Of a DNA stretch of 64,000 nt, positions 1 through 10,220 are shown one piece after another. The notes below the pieces were generated by a model. That model searched no databases. It saw only the letters and a program-made list of their open reading frames with translations, and was not told the DNA's origin. Position numbers and translations under genes: made by a program. The stretch's first letter is position 1; the number at the start of each line of letters is the position of its first letter. Origin of the DNA: Triatoma infestans. Lineage: Eukaryota; Arthropoda; Insecta; Hemiptera; Reduviidae. The stretch is taken from assembly GCA_011037195.1 (NCBI GenBank), contig JAAEAF010004978.1, forward strand, positions 1-64,000, given 5' to 3'.

Positions 1-465
1 TAAACTAAATAAAGTCCCAACATGGAAAATAAATTGTTTATCACCAAAGAAAAAGTTAAAGATAATAAAAACTGTAAAGTTTTTCAAATTTTATTTGACA
101 AATTAATAATTTATATTATTCACATAAAGATCCTTTATTTCTCATTTAGTATTTTTTGTATCACTTTTCGTTTCAGTTCTTTTCAAGACGATTGGTTGCA
201 AATTGTTATTTTTCTGTAACAGGGATAGGTTGATGCATTTCTTTCATTAGCCTTGTTAAAATGTCGTGGCTTCCAATGAAAAATACACTTCTTTTCGTGT
301 AAAAGCAAGATTTGATGTTTATGTTGCATGGAGAAGGATGACATTTAAAACTTTCAACTCCTCCCTTAAGTTTATGAAGAAATATAAGATTTCTAAGAAC
401 ACTGAATATATAATTTACTTTAAATTGTTTATACAAAAGCTCGGCTGGTTATCAGCAGTCTAAAA
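1..465. other. AT-rich spacer, no gene recognised
   Basis: Short open frames here have no recognisable domain and overlap one another on both strands. I see no repeat boundary, tRNA-like box or transposase motif. It is best read as unannotated non-coding DNA or very old repeat. Confidence 0.4.
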
Positions 466-929
466 AGCTCTTGGGGGTCCGGACAATGGGGAGATGTTGC
501 TATTTCTTTCAATGACTTCTCTCGTCAGGCATCTGGTCCGGGATCCATATACCCTTATGGTTTAAGGAAACATCTCTACGTGATGGAGCTTATGCCCAAC
601 TCCTTTAATAAAGTTGTGAGATACAAGTAGAAACACTCATACATCTCATTTCAGATGCTTGAGTTTTGTGGTGAATTCAGGACTTTTTTCGGGAAATTAG
701 GTTCGGGACAGGTGTCTGTGGAAGAGCTTAGGCTATTTCCCTATAAGGTTATGGCCCGATTTGTTCGGACTATAGTGAATCTTAAGTTGCTCAGACGAAA
801 GTCTGGAATTTTGTTTCTAGATCCGGTTGTTGTAATTGTTTCTTTGGGGTAGCATATGTGGGATCAGAAAGGCTTTGGATAGCACAGGGTCTGATTATCC
901 TCCCCTCTTTTAAATAATAATAATAATGG
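466..929 (+). repeat. Dispersed repeat of unknown class, 3' end
   Basis: This patch is clearly richer in G+C than its flanks and ends in a short AAT-repeat tail at about 914-929. Its last ~75 bases (847-915) resemble 18158-18240, where the same sequence ends in an A-rich tail. A simple-repeat or A-rich 3' tail on two copies suggests a retroposed element, possibly a LINE 3' end or a SINE body. The 65-residue open frame at 655-852 has no recognised domain and is not called as a gene. Confidence 0.4.
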
Positions 930-1017
930 CCTATATGCACTTATAGGAATATCACTTTTATTAGAAACTTTTTTCAGGAAAAACTGAGTTTAGAAGGAAT
1001 TTGATGGAGAGGTGATG

Positions 1018-1724
1018 TTAGGGTAAAGACAAATACGGCGGTTTTAACCGAAGCGTTTAACGAGTCGGTGTCATGGACTATATCATAATTATGTAAAACA
1101 TATACAGTGGTGCCGAGCGTTCGTTTCGTATGGCGGTTTTAAAACAGCGTCGGTAGGTGAATGATGTGAGGAATCGAGTCTTATCCAAAGTTACCCGAAG
1201 TCAACCGATGGGTGTTTTAACGTGTTCAGATGACTCTGTTCACACACGGCTTTGTTGACTCGTTTTGTTTACAAATGGTTGGAGAAAAAAATTGATGCAG
1301 AAAAGCTAATAAACGAAGTAGCAAATCGACCGGCACTTTGGGATATGAGGAAAATGTATCCTTCTTCGTTAGCTTTTCTTGGCAAATTGTGATTAACTCA
1401 TCAAAAGTACTTCGCGACATCCTAAGGATGAAGTTGAAAAATTTTTCATCGTCTCTTTGTATTTCAGCAAACAACGTATGAAAATGCTATTTTTGTTGCC
1501 TTCCTTTGATAATTTGATGTATCCACATTCTTCGTATTATTTTTTTTTTTTAAATAAATTTTCCAATGCAAGTACAATATTGACAAATACACCACGTCTC
1601 CATACTGCAAACCGCAACGATCACTGCACAAATCGCTTAATAAAACAGCTCAATGTGGTTTGTTAGAACGCTACCGACTCGTGAAACGCTTCGGTTACAA
1701 CCGCGGTGTCCATCTTTACCCTTA
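1018..1724. mobile_element. PIF/Harbinger-type DNA transposon remnant with TIRs and TTA duplications
   Basis: The element proper is 1021-1721 (701 bp). Its ends are inverted repeats of about 50 bp: both start GGGTAAAGA and share, after a short diverged stretch, a block ending CGAAGCGTTT and then ACGAGTCGGT. It is flanked by TTA at 1018-1020 and 1722-1724, the 3-bp target-site duplication typical of the PIF/Harbinger superfamily. The inside carries a fragment of transposase on the minus strand (1226-1474). A complete Harbinger is several kb, so this is an internally deleted, non-autonomous derivative. Seen directly: TIRs and TTA. Family knowledge: TWA duplications. Class assignment is strong because the coding remnant agrees. 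Confidence 0.85.
1226..1474 (-). pseudogene. PIF/Harbinger transposase fragment (N-terminal part of nuclease)
   Basis: An 82-residue open frame whose first ~60 residues match the start of HARBI1/PIF-type nucleases: an acidic run, then FFNFILRMSRSTFDEL, then LLLRLLAFLHQF. In the family this segment precedes the DDE catalytic core, which cuts DNA during transposition. The catalytic residues are absent here because the element is internally deleted, so no activity is expected. It lies inside a 701-bp element with matching inverted repeats and TTA duplications, which supports the call. The last ~20 residues do not look like the family and probably run past the deletion point. Confidence 0.75.
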
Positions 1725-2537
1725 AGCTGCTCTCTAAAGTGCAGGTTGGTGATAGACTATAAGTGAAAGACTAGTCACTTATATTTGAAACTTTTTCCGA
1801 GTAAATTTATTTGGGTGATCTGAGAAAAATATGGGGACAGCCCATATGGGACTTATAAGATTCCTTCCATTTTTGTATAACTTCTCCTACCACTGAGTAG
1901 CATAATTAAGGCAACTAAAAGTAGTGACACCCAACTCTGAAGGAAACTTGCCAATTAGAACGTTGGGAATGGCAATAAAAAGAAATGTCATGTAAGTGTT
2001 TCACACCAGACTTTTAGATTCAGATAGAGAGGAGAAAATTTGTTATTTAATGTTCCGAGAATAGTAAGATCGTTAAACCTGTCTTAATGGTTAGCACATC
2101 CAATACCAATTACTTTTAATTACTGACCCAAATGTAAATAAAGAGAAAGGAAATAAATAAATATAATCCACTTTAGAATTAATTTCATGAATGATTAAAA
2201 TGTTTCTGGCTAATCTTTCATTTTAAAGCTCACAAGTATTTAAATTAGTATAATCCTTTTAATCTAAAATGTTAATAAAACAGTCTCTATTTTCCTTTCT
2301 CCAGTAAAAGCGAAATAATATTAAATTTATTTTAATTATAATAAATTAATGGAAATTTATTCTTAAAAAAAAAAAACATTATATGTCATTCCAATTCTAC
2401 AAATGTATTTTAATTTTATATCTGGGATAATACAGTTGGTAGTACGTATATTCCAACAGTTTTGATTGGGAGTAGTACCATGACATTGTCAGTTTCAAGT
2501 TCTTGGTGAGTGGGAAATTGTGCTTGGAAGCTCTTGC
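1725..2537. other. AT-rich spacer
   Basis: Nothing recognisable as a gene. There is an A-run at about 2366-2377. The rest is AT-rich sequence without clear repeats. Confidence 0.35.
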
Positions 2538-2836
2538 TGTTGGGATGATGTAACAGCAAGAGAGAGAACACAAGCCCTCTCTGGTACTCTCTCACTTAAG
2601 CAGGCTAGAGTGGGAGAACCTGTATATAAGCCAGTGAGAATCTATCTAGATATCTATCTATCAGATTCTACTATACATCGCATCGTGTCATAACTCTACT
2701 CTCATCTTTTATTCAAAAAAATCATTACAAGTCCAGTGCAGTTTGTGTAGACTTATAGTAATATTATAACAGTGTCTTCATATCTCGTCTAATTAATCAA
2801 ACCTAATTTCTCTCCTCATCAACTCCATTATATACA
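2538..2836 (+). repeat. LTR-like repeat with TATA box (possible solo LTR)
   Basis: The segment starts TGTTGGG and ends near TATACA, compatible with a TG...CA long terminal repeat. It contains a good TATA box (TATATAAG, 2623-2630) with a TCAGAT initiator-like site about 35 bp downstream. A related sequence lies inverted at 18250-18545, and part of a third copy follows it at 18546-18675. Near the start, CTCTTGCTGTT and AACAGCAAGAG (2531-2541 and 2551-2561) form a hairpin. I found no matching target-site duplication, so LTR status is inferred from promoter layout and repetition. It could equally be another promoter-bearing dispersed repeat. Confidence 0.45.
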
Positions 2837-4640
2837 TAAAATCAGACACTGTAAATTCAAGTACAATATAATGATGTCAAAATCTTCACATAAAGAGAAC
2901 TTTTCAATTAGAAAATAACTTAGCCATCTAAAATGGCGGATATAATCTTCTGTAATTCTTAGTTGGACCACATGGAATATTCAATCTTCTATTTACTCTA
3001 GGTGACAGGACATCCCGAAGGCCCTAAGAGTCTTTAGAGAAAGATATCTTCGATTCACGAGAAGCCCAACACCACACTTGAGAAATGAGAGTATCAGCTG
3101 AGAGTCCATTTTGTGGCAATGATTCGTATAAGCATACCTGTTCCATCGCACGCTTTCCTCTCCCCCTCCAAACAAAGGTTCAGTGTGTGTGCGAAAGCAT
3201 AACAAATCATTCAAGAGTAACGCAGCTCACCCCAAGAGTAGTCCCCACCACACTTTTATGAAGATTTTTATTTATTTAGTTCAAATATATAAATTCAAAC
3301 AAACCATTTAAACAAAAACTGATTATCACACAATTTCCAACTCCTAAATTGTTTGTGATATTTCCTTAAAAAGTGGGAATTTTTATAGCACAATTAATTG
3401 ACGTGTGATGGATTGAAATTTTGGGACAAGTTTAAGGTCCAAACATCCTGGAACCTTTCCCTAACAATGTTTTATCGGAAAAACATTTCTCTAAAAAAAT
3501 GTCAGTAAACAATAGAAACGTAACTTTATAGAAAAATCATTGAAGCCAGTTTAGAAAATTTGTGTAAAACTGAAAAACCAGTAAATTGATAAACTAACCT
3601 TCTGGCTAATCGATTCTAATCGAAACCGAAACCAGTGGAGAATGCACATTTAAATGGTTTGAACAATGTACGATTTTTGAAAACTTCCTTGAGTTATTCC
3701 AACTAAAATACACTTACAGAAAACAGCAACAATTTTATTTTTCTTCTCAGCGGAACAGACTTGAATACTCAGTTTCCATGGCTTCATATCAGCAAGAGAA
3801 AGTAAAAATTGTTCGCAGAACTGACAAGAACAATATGAGGCAAAAAATATGTTTGCCGCTTCTGTGAAATCTCTGAAAGTCTTTGCCTAATATTTATAGC
3901 CCAAGTTTGAATAACATCCCACATATGAAATCTTATCAAAATATTTTGAGTATTTTCAACGTGACTATGGTCATGGACTTTTCTGTAAATAGAGAAAAGT
4001 TTTCTATTGTAGAAAATATTTTTGCTATTTCTTTGATTAAAATATTTTAAGCCTAAGTTTTACTAAACACTAGACAGAACTGACCACCCACATTGGCTCT
4101 TTTATTAATAGTATTTGGTACTAAAATATTTCATAAAATTAAACTCTAAATTTGTACACAAATATATTATTTGTAGAATATAAAGGAAATAGGGATAAAA
4201 CAGTCAGGAATTTTGTTGGGAAATCGTAAACATTGAAAACAAGCCAGATACATGATACTGTCAGGAAGGAGATGGTTGTTGGTGGGCTACCGCAATCCAA
4301 TTTAAAACAACTGCCACCGAGAAAACATGTGTTTATAACCACAAAGAATAGGTCATTGTCGTTTAAATAAATGTGTTGGAAATGTATATTGTAAGATCCT
4401 GTTCCTATATGGATGGGACAGTTAAGTACTTTCGCTGGTATAAAGTACACCAGGTATCTTAAAAACGAAAATAAGCTACTATTCTATACGCTTGCTAGAA
4501 TAATCATCTTTTACTGTGATCTTTTATCTGTTCGAATGCATAGAAGCGTAATAAAAATGTGTGATTATGAAATGTTTACCTCTATGACTAACTGTGTTCG
4601 TACTTTTGGTAAAAATAGCCGGATATAGTTATATGAAATT
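2837..4640. other. Spacer with one GC-richer patch, no gene recognised
   Basis: Mostly AT-rich. A GC-richer patch at about 2980-3250 holds a 73-residue minus-strand frame (2993-3214) with no recognisable domain. A plausible 3' splice site (pyrimidines then CTAG) ends at 3000, but the frames downstream on the + strand close quickly. The 103-residue minus frame at 4139-4450 also lacks any recognised motif. I make no functional call. Confidence 0.3.
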
Positions 4641-4641
4641 T

Positions 4642-4848
4642 GGGGCGGTTGTTGGTGTAGTGGTTATGAGCATGGACTTATAAATGGGAGGACCCCAGTT
4701 CGAGTCCAGCCTATAGCTGCTTAATTTTATATTCGTTTAAAAAATGTTATTAGTAAAGTATGTGCTTCCGCCCCCCTCCACGACACCTTATCTGGTAGCT
4801 GGACGTTAAGCCCGCCTGAATAAATAGAGGCATTACTTTACTTTAAAA
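4642..4848 (+). mobile_element. tRNA-derived SINE
   Basis: The head looks like a tRNA gene: an A-box-like stretch (GGTGTAGTGGTTATGAG, 4654-4670) and a clean B box (GTTCGAGTCC, 4698-4707), the internal RNA polymerase III promoter. The unrelated body that follows ends in an AT-rich tail (about 4820-4848). It cannot be a working tRNA because the acceptor arm does not close and the body runs on. It differs in sequence from the SINEs at 46652 and 19838, so it is a separate family. Confidence 0.7.
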
Positions 4849-5635
4849 GGAATTTTCCAATCAAATAATACATTTAGCTGGCCAAACATGTGAACTATGA
4901 AAACTGAGTAAGGGCGTAGTAGTCTGATTTTCAATTCAGCCAAAGAGATGGACTTGTAGAGTTAGCTACAGAATGTATATATAGTATAGAATGTGAGACG
5001 ATTACTGATTGCGCAAAGAAAATTGATATGAACAACTTTTGCCTTCCTAGCTTACCATATGCAAATCTGATACGTCAAGCCCCCAAAGACAACACTCACT
5101 CCAACTAAATCCTCCTAAACTTATACAGATTTACACGATGGTTAATCATAGACATCACAAGAAAGCGAAAGCCATTCTAGATCTTTTAGGTCGCCATTAC
5201 TCCTCCCTATAAATCTACAAATGTAGCAGACTCGAAACATAGTGTATTCTGAATAATATTCCAAATATAATGTTAAAAAATTTTGTATTATACTCTTTAA
5301 TAAGAATTATACTATGTACAAGAATTATTTTATATTGTTTTTAACAGTAGAATCATATTTTTTTTATAAAATAATTTTACCAATACAATAAAACAGGAGA
5401 CGAGTGATAAAGTTGCCCATTATGTAGACAGCGGATTTCTTAAAATAGAAGTTATATATTCGTTAAAAAAGTAAGGTTATACTTTTACACACACTAACAG
5501 CGCAGATATGACCATATCCCTTTATTCTTGTGATATACATTAAATTTTTTTCTACGTAGATAAAAAATAGTCGTAGAAACAAATAGAGCTACAATTTAGA
5601 GATTACTTTTAAATGTAACGGGTTACCTTTGTAAA
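4849..5635. other. Spacer
   Basis: A C-rich strand segment at about 5040-5240 differs in composition from its surroundings and could be an old retroelement 3' region, but I found no reverse transcriptase motif or tail. The rest is AT-rich with no recognisable feature. Confidence 0.3.
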
Positions 5636-5639
5636 AGTT

Positions 5640-6240
5640 CTAGAATAATGTCTTTTCTTTCTCTCTCTCTCTCTCTCTCTCTCTTTCTAGTAATTGTGAT
5701 CATATTAAATTTTCGAAATTGAGTGTTCACCGGAAATGCATGTTTTGACGACCCCCCTCCCCCTGAATACGAAAGCAATATCTTTAGCCGTTTAGTTACT
5801 ACCATAGAATATTACACGAACATTTCCGGGAAAACCTATCAACCGAAATTTGGACATCACTAAATGTTTTTTTCAGTTTTTCAAGATTATCTCGTAAGCG
5901 ACGTCCAACGATGTTTTTGAAGTTCATACATTATCTAAAAACATACTTACTTACAAATTACTTTTATTTGAAATATTTGCCTGGGAAAATTGATTTTTTT
6001 TTGGAGAGTTCTGGGGAAACAATAGCATTAAGCTTTTTTCTCTTCCGGTAAACCGGAAGTGCAACTTCACAGAATATGTTTTTGAATTTTTTTGAATTTC
6101 TCTAAAAAGACGATAAATAAAGATTTCCTTTACACTTGAAATGCTAGGTGTACGGAAAAAGCGAATCAATTTTATTTCAACACTTTTCCGAAAAAAATTG
6201 ATTTTAGAGGTTGGGGGGGGGTGTCATCAGGAACATTTCA
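5640..6240 (-). repeat. Family R copy, reverse orientation
   Basis: A long copy of the uncharacterised family R (defined at 14600-15575), read on the minus strand. It starts at the left with the 3' part, where the usual CTTTCTCTTAC hairpin has been replaced by a CT microsatellite (5655-5689). It then shows the characteristic TTCACCGGAAAT, GGGAAAATTGATTTT and AACCGGAAGTGCAACTT blocks in order. It is non-coding. The short frames inside it have no protein homology that I can recognise. Confidence 0.6.
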
Positions 6241-6825
6241 ATTTCAACTACAACCTGGTGGTAAGCTTCGTTGGTTGATACAGAGGGCGCCCATAATGTC
6301 CACTCAGGTATTCATGGTTACGTCTACCAAATTTTTTATGGCTATTCCAACTAAACGATTGTAAACATCGCAATTTTAATAAAACATTGATAATTAAATT
6401 GTATTAATTAGCGTAAGAGAATGTTGTCGTATTAGCGTTTCCCACTAGATGTTTTTCAATTATGAAATCCTTTTTTGTTGTAGTAAAGTAAAACTAAAAT
6501 AAATATTTAAGTAATTATAAAATAAATAAATAACTTAAGGAATATAATCCTTGCCCTAAACCCCAGATAAATCTGCAGTGCTGTGGGAAAAATCAGAAAA
6601 AATTACGCAATAGCAGCTTTCAACGTTTATGATCTACCAGTTTCAGGCGGTCGCAAATTATAAGGCGAACATTCGTCTTTACTGTCCAGAAATATAATAT
6701 GAGATTTCGATTCTCTTCATAGCAAAGTTAGGGTGGACAACAAATTTAAGTCTAATAAAAAGCTGACATTGTCTCATGTTATATTACAGTCCTTGGACGG
6801 GAACTTAAAAAAAATATGCATTCTG

Positions 6826-7035
6826 CGTTGTTATCCAGCATTACGGACATATCCACATCATGTTCAACATCTGTAAAGTATCAGAAATATTTTCCGTGAT
6901 AGCCTGCTTCATTTGCCGGTCATCGATTGGTTTCAGGCGTTCGCCCATTATCAGGATATTTTGATAAAAACAGTGTGATAAAACTTACTTGCACAAAGCA
7001 AAATCAGTTTATGCACTCTGATATATCTGAATAAT
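6826..7035 (-). repeat. Degraded Penelope-type terminal repeat (family A arm)
   Basis: From about 6865 the sequence matches one arm of the palindromic units at 41403-41677 and 8904-9200, including the block complementary to GAAACCGGTC (here mutated) and the ACTTGCACAAAGC segment. The ribozyme core on the minus strand is damaged (the conserved G after CUGAU is A). Just upstream, 6826-6857 resembles the one-sided tail of the other Penelope family (compare 52500-52531), so two relics may be joined here. Confidence 0.6.
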
Positions 7036-7077
7036 ATCTCTATTGTTTACAACAATTATTGTAAAGTACTTTACTCG

Positions 7078-7290
7078 GGGCCCACTGCGTTGTTGTTTCT
7101 CCCCGTTTATAAATTACAGTTTCATGAATCCAGTAGCGTCTGAGAGTCATTGTTCCGTTTTCTTCTTCCTCCTCCTCGTCCAAAATAATGACAATCATTA
7201 CTAATTCTCTCAAAGATAATTTTCGAATAGCTTTAGTTTGTTTATTTTAAAGAAACTTCAGAATACCTTTAAGACTAGATTTTACTTAGA
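7078..7290 (-). pseudogene. PIF/Harbinger transposase fragment, N terminus
   Basis: The minus strand reads IRKLSLRELVMIVIILDE, an acidic run, then RRYWIHE and YKRGE. This is the start of HARBI1-like nucleases, where a short basic/acidic leader precedes an R-[FY]-W-[VI]-H motif. It is about 75-80% identical at DNA level, by eye, to 9628-9800, which lies inside a complete Harbinger element. No inverted repeats or target-site duplication are visible here, so it is an isolated relic. No catalytic residues are present. Confidence 0.65.
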
Positions 7291-8890
7291 TTTAAGACTT
7301 GGATTTTTTTTCCTAGTATAATTATAACTGAAGAAAAAACTTGCAGAATTTTAAGGAAAAAGCCAAAAGATTGTTTCTCTAAGGTTGTTTTTTTCTAACA
7401 ATTTGAAACAAATATTTAATTTAAGAACTTTGTACCTTATTATTTTAATATATTTTTTAAAGATTTTTTTTAATAAAATTATTTTTCCATTTATCCGCTT
7501 TTTAGAAATTGGCAGTAGTGAAATTAATTTTCTTTCTCTGGGAGAAATTATCATTTTATTCTTCTAGAGAGAAGAAGAGCCATAACCTACATTCATTAGC
7601 ATTTGATACAATCATATTGAGATCACTAATCTAAGCTAATCATATCTTATCAATTCAACAAAAAGTTCGGTGAAATGAATAATTAATGAAGAAGCAGGGG
7701 TAAATGTCTTCCTCACAGAGCCGAACTCTTTTTTAATCTTTAAGAGGTCATAACTAATATATAAAAAGGATGAGTTATGGACTTTAAAGTTACACAATAT
7801 TTTATAATTAGTTCATAAACATTATAATGAACAATTACTAAATAAGGGTAATCCAGCAAGATAATTATATTTAAGATTTGTATATTTAACCTTCACTTTA
7901 TGGCCAGATGTCATAAAACTCGAGGGCCAAATCATCTTCTTTATATTCTGAACATATTCATTTTGAACATTAACTGGAGATTATATTTTTTTTTTATAAC
8001 TTCGCATAAAAGTTAAAATCCTTGTACGCTCTTAGTTGAAATGGAAATTTACATAATTTTAACAATGAACACATATTGCTAATATGTAAGACATTTTGAT
8101 GGAATCAGAACCATTTTGTTTACTAAGTACCATACAGTTGGAGGCAATAAACTTTTTATTAGTAAAGTGTTAAGATCTCTACCTCTAGGTGTTACCGTAA
8201 TGTGAATATTCTCTCCTCTATTAACTGGTCTCTATTAACTTATAAAGTTAGAAATTAATTCGGTCCTCATAAAAAATTCACAATTAAAATAATCTCTTTT
8301 TTAAGAAATGTATTATTTTATTATCTATAATTATAATGGTTAATAAAAGAAAATTAATATGTTGAATGATGGCAGTTAAGAAAATGAGTTGTAGGCCGTC
8401 GGGGATGAGCTAAGTACACCGATATTTTAGTAAAGCTCATCACTACTTTGCTTGATACTTCTTAAGGGATGTTACTATTTAAAATAAATATATATTCAAA
8501 GCTTATATTCCTGTAAAGAGGTTACTATTTTATCGAGTGGGCTTAATGTTAACAAATCGAATAGATGTCATGATCGAAATCTGATAGCGAACATAATTTC
8601 ACATTAATTTTTATTAAGTCAAATAATACAAATGAGGTGATCCATAAACAGAGTGACACGATGAACCTGAAGTCAGCAGTCTACATTTCTAATCTCTAAG
8701 ATGCCGTGGGTGACCAGATCAGATTTGGAAGTGAATATAAAACTAATCTGAAAATGTAATATTCCAAAAAATTGGCAGATTGATCTATTGTTATAATTTC
8801 AAGGGACGTTCAAGCTTTGAAATTAAAAAAAAAACATAATTTGTGCCATTATTTCAAATAAATTAATTGGAATATCATATTTTGTAGGTG
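7291..8890. other. AT-rich spacer
   Basis: No gene recognised. Overlapping short frames at about 7351-7567 are low-complexity Leu/Ile/Lys/Phe translations of AT-rich DNA. A short inverted pair (GATGAGCT ... AGCTCATC) lies near 8405-8442. No other clear structure. Confidence 0.35.
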
Positions 8891-9213
8891 TTATTTGAAA
8901 TAATCAGAGATATTTTCCTTTATAGCCTGCTTCATTTTGTGGTCATCGATCGGTTTGGAGCGTACGCCAATGATCAGGATGTCTTAATAAAACAGTGTGA
9001 TAACACAGACTTGCACAGAGCAAAATCAGATTAGACATTCTATAAACTGATGATACTACGTGAACTGAGAAAGTAAACTGATTTTGGTGTAAGTCGGTGT
9101 TATCGCAATGTTTTATCAAGGCATCCTGATGATGAATGAAGCAGGTTATCACGGAAAATATCTCTGAAGCTTTCCAGCTCTGCGGACCTAACTACAACAA
9201 TTATTTGAAATAA
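8891..9213. mobile_element. Penelope-type inverted-arm unit (family A) with 13-bp target-site duplication
   Basis: The unit (8904-9200) is flanked by TTATTTGAAATAA at 8891-8903 and 9201-9213. The left arm (about 8904-9020) and right arm (about 9095-9165) are inverted copies of one sequence, with a spacer between them. Only the right end carries a ~35-bp extension (about 9166-9200, containing CTTTCCAGCTCTGCGGACC), the one-sided tail known from Penelope-like elements. The right arm has lost the ribozyme stem-loop by deletion after CTGATGATGAAT. The left arm keeps a mutated version on the minus strand. There is no coding content. The duplications show that it inserted as a unit. Confidence 0.75.
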
Positions 9214-9416
9214 CATTTCTGAATCAACGTTACTTTAAAGTAATCTTTGCCTAGCTCTGCAGTACACAAAGACGAACCAAATATCCAAAAGCATTCTACT
9301 TGTATTTACAACACCATGATAACTCTATTTTGACAGATGATACAATCACTAGCTTCCTCGTAAAACAGTAAAGAATGAACAAGGGAACCTCTGAACGTAT
9401 ATCTAAGTTTGTAGGT

Positions 9417-9999
9417 TAAAGGTCTCTGCCCACTACACCGTACCATACTAAGACCGTAACCGTATCGTCACATACAAACTAATATTCTTTGTACTGATAG
9501 TATCAAACAATACCCACTAGACCGTTCCGTCATCAGCCAACACCGTAGCGTGCTAAGATGAGGCCCTCAACAATTTGATGGAGAGGATATTTTGCAGGTA
9601 CCGGCACCCTACTAAACCGGACGGCCCACTGCGTGAACTGCATGAATTCAGTAGCGTCTGAGAGTCTTTGTTCCGTTTTCTTTTCCTCCTTCTCGTCCAA
9701 AATAATGGCAATCATTGCCAATTCTCTTAAAGATAATTTCCGAAAAGCCATAGTTTGTTTATTTTAAAGAAAATTCAGAACATTTTTAAAGTACAAATTT
9801 TAGTTCTCACGCGTGAACACGAAAATGGAAAATAATACAACAACCGATAAAACGGGAACCAACCAGAGACGATACGGTTATCATATGGGTTGTATATGGG
9901 AACAGAACACTGTTGATCCGTGGGCATAGATAGTGATCGGAGCGCCTGACACGTTCCTATTAAGGTCCTTGTATGGCACGGTATAAGCAGCGACCTTAA
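9417..9999. mobile_element. PIF/Harbinger non-autonomous element with TAA duplications
   Basis: The element 9420-9996 (577 bp) has imperfect inverted ends: left AGGTCTCTGC...CCGTACCATAC, right (complement) AGGTCGCTGC...CCGTGCCATAC. It is bracketed by TAA at 9417-9419 and 9997-9999, matching the TWA target preference of PIF/Harbinger. Inside is the start of a transposase gene on the minus strand (9533-9751). Repeats of CCGTACC/CCGTAAC/CCGTATC motifs lie inside the left end and could be subterminal transposase-binding sites. It is internally deleted and not autonomous. Confidence 0.85.
9533..9751 (-). pseudogene. PIF/Harbinger transposase N-terminal fragment
   Basis: A 72-residue frame beginning MAFRKLSLRELAMIAIILDE followed by a charged stretch. 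This matches the leader of Harbinger nucleases and the relic at 7078-7290. The conserved RRYWIHE motif expected next is out of frame here because of a small indel near residue 30, and later residues read into non-coding element sequence. The DDE catalytic domain is missing. It is carried by the 577-bp element with TAA duplications. Confidence 0.7.
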
Positions 10000-10060
10000 T
10001 ATGAGGAAAAAAATCACAACCAAAACAGAATGAAAGATGTCGTGATTGATGAATAGATCT

Positions 10061-10220
10061 TATTCATGACTAATGAATATACAAAATGAAGTGTCAACCA
10101 TTATTCATTTCATATAATATATGAATATTCAATATTCATCATGAAGATAATAATGCCTATGATGACAATGACTAATATAGTCATACATAAAGAAAACTGA
10201 TTAGTCATTAGTCATGAATA
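10061..10220. repeat. Inverted repeat with TCATGACTAATG motifs
   Basis: TATTCATGACTAATG at 10061-10075 is exactly inverted at 10206-10220 (CATTAGTCATGAATA), and further AATATTCAT/ATGAATATT pieces lie between. The 130-bp spacer is AT-rich. It starts just after the Harbinger element at 9420-9996. It could be the remains of a fold-back element. No target-site duplication is evident. Confidence 0.4.

Noticed and set aside
4139..4450. 103-residue minus-strand frame as a gene
   Set aside because: No recognisable domain, composition of AT-rich random translation, no splice or promoter context.
8405..8442. GATGAGCT/AGCTCATC hairpin as a regulatory RNA element
   Set aside because: Only an 8-bp stem with a long loop; expected by chance in 64 kb.
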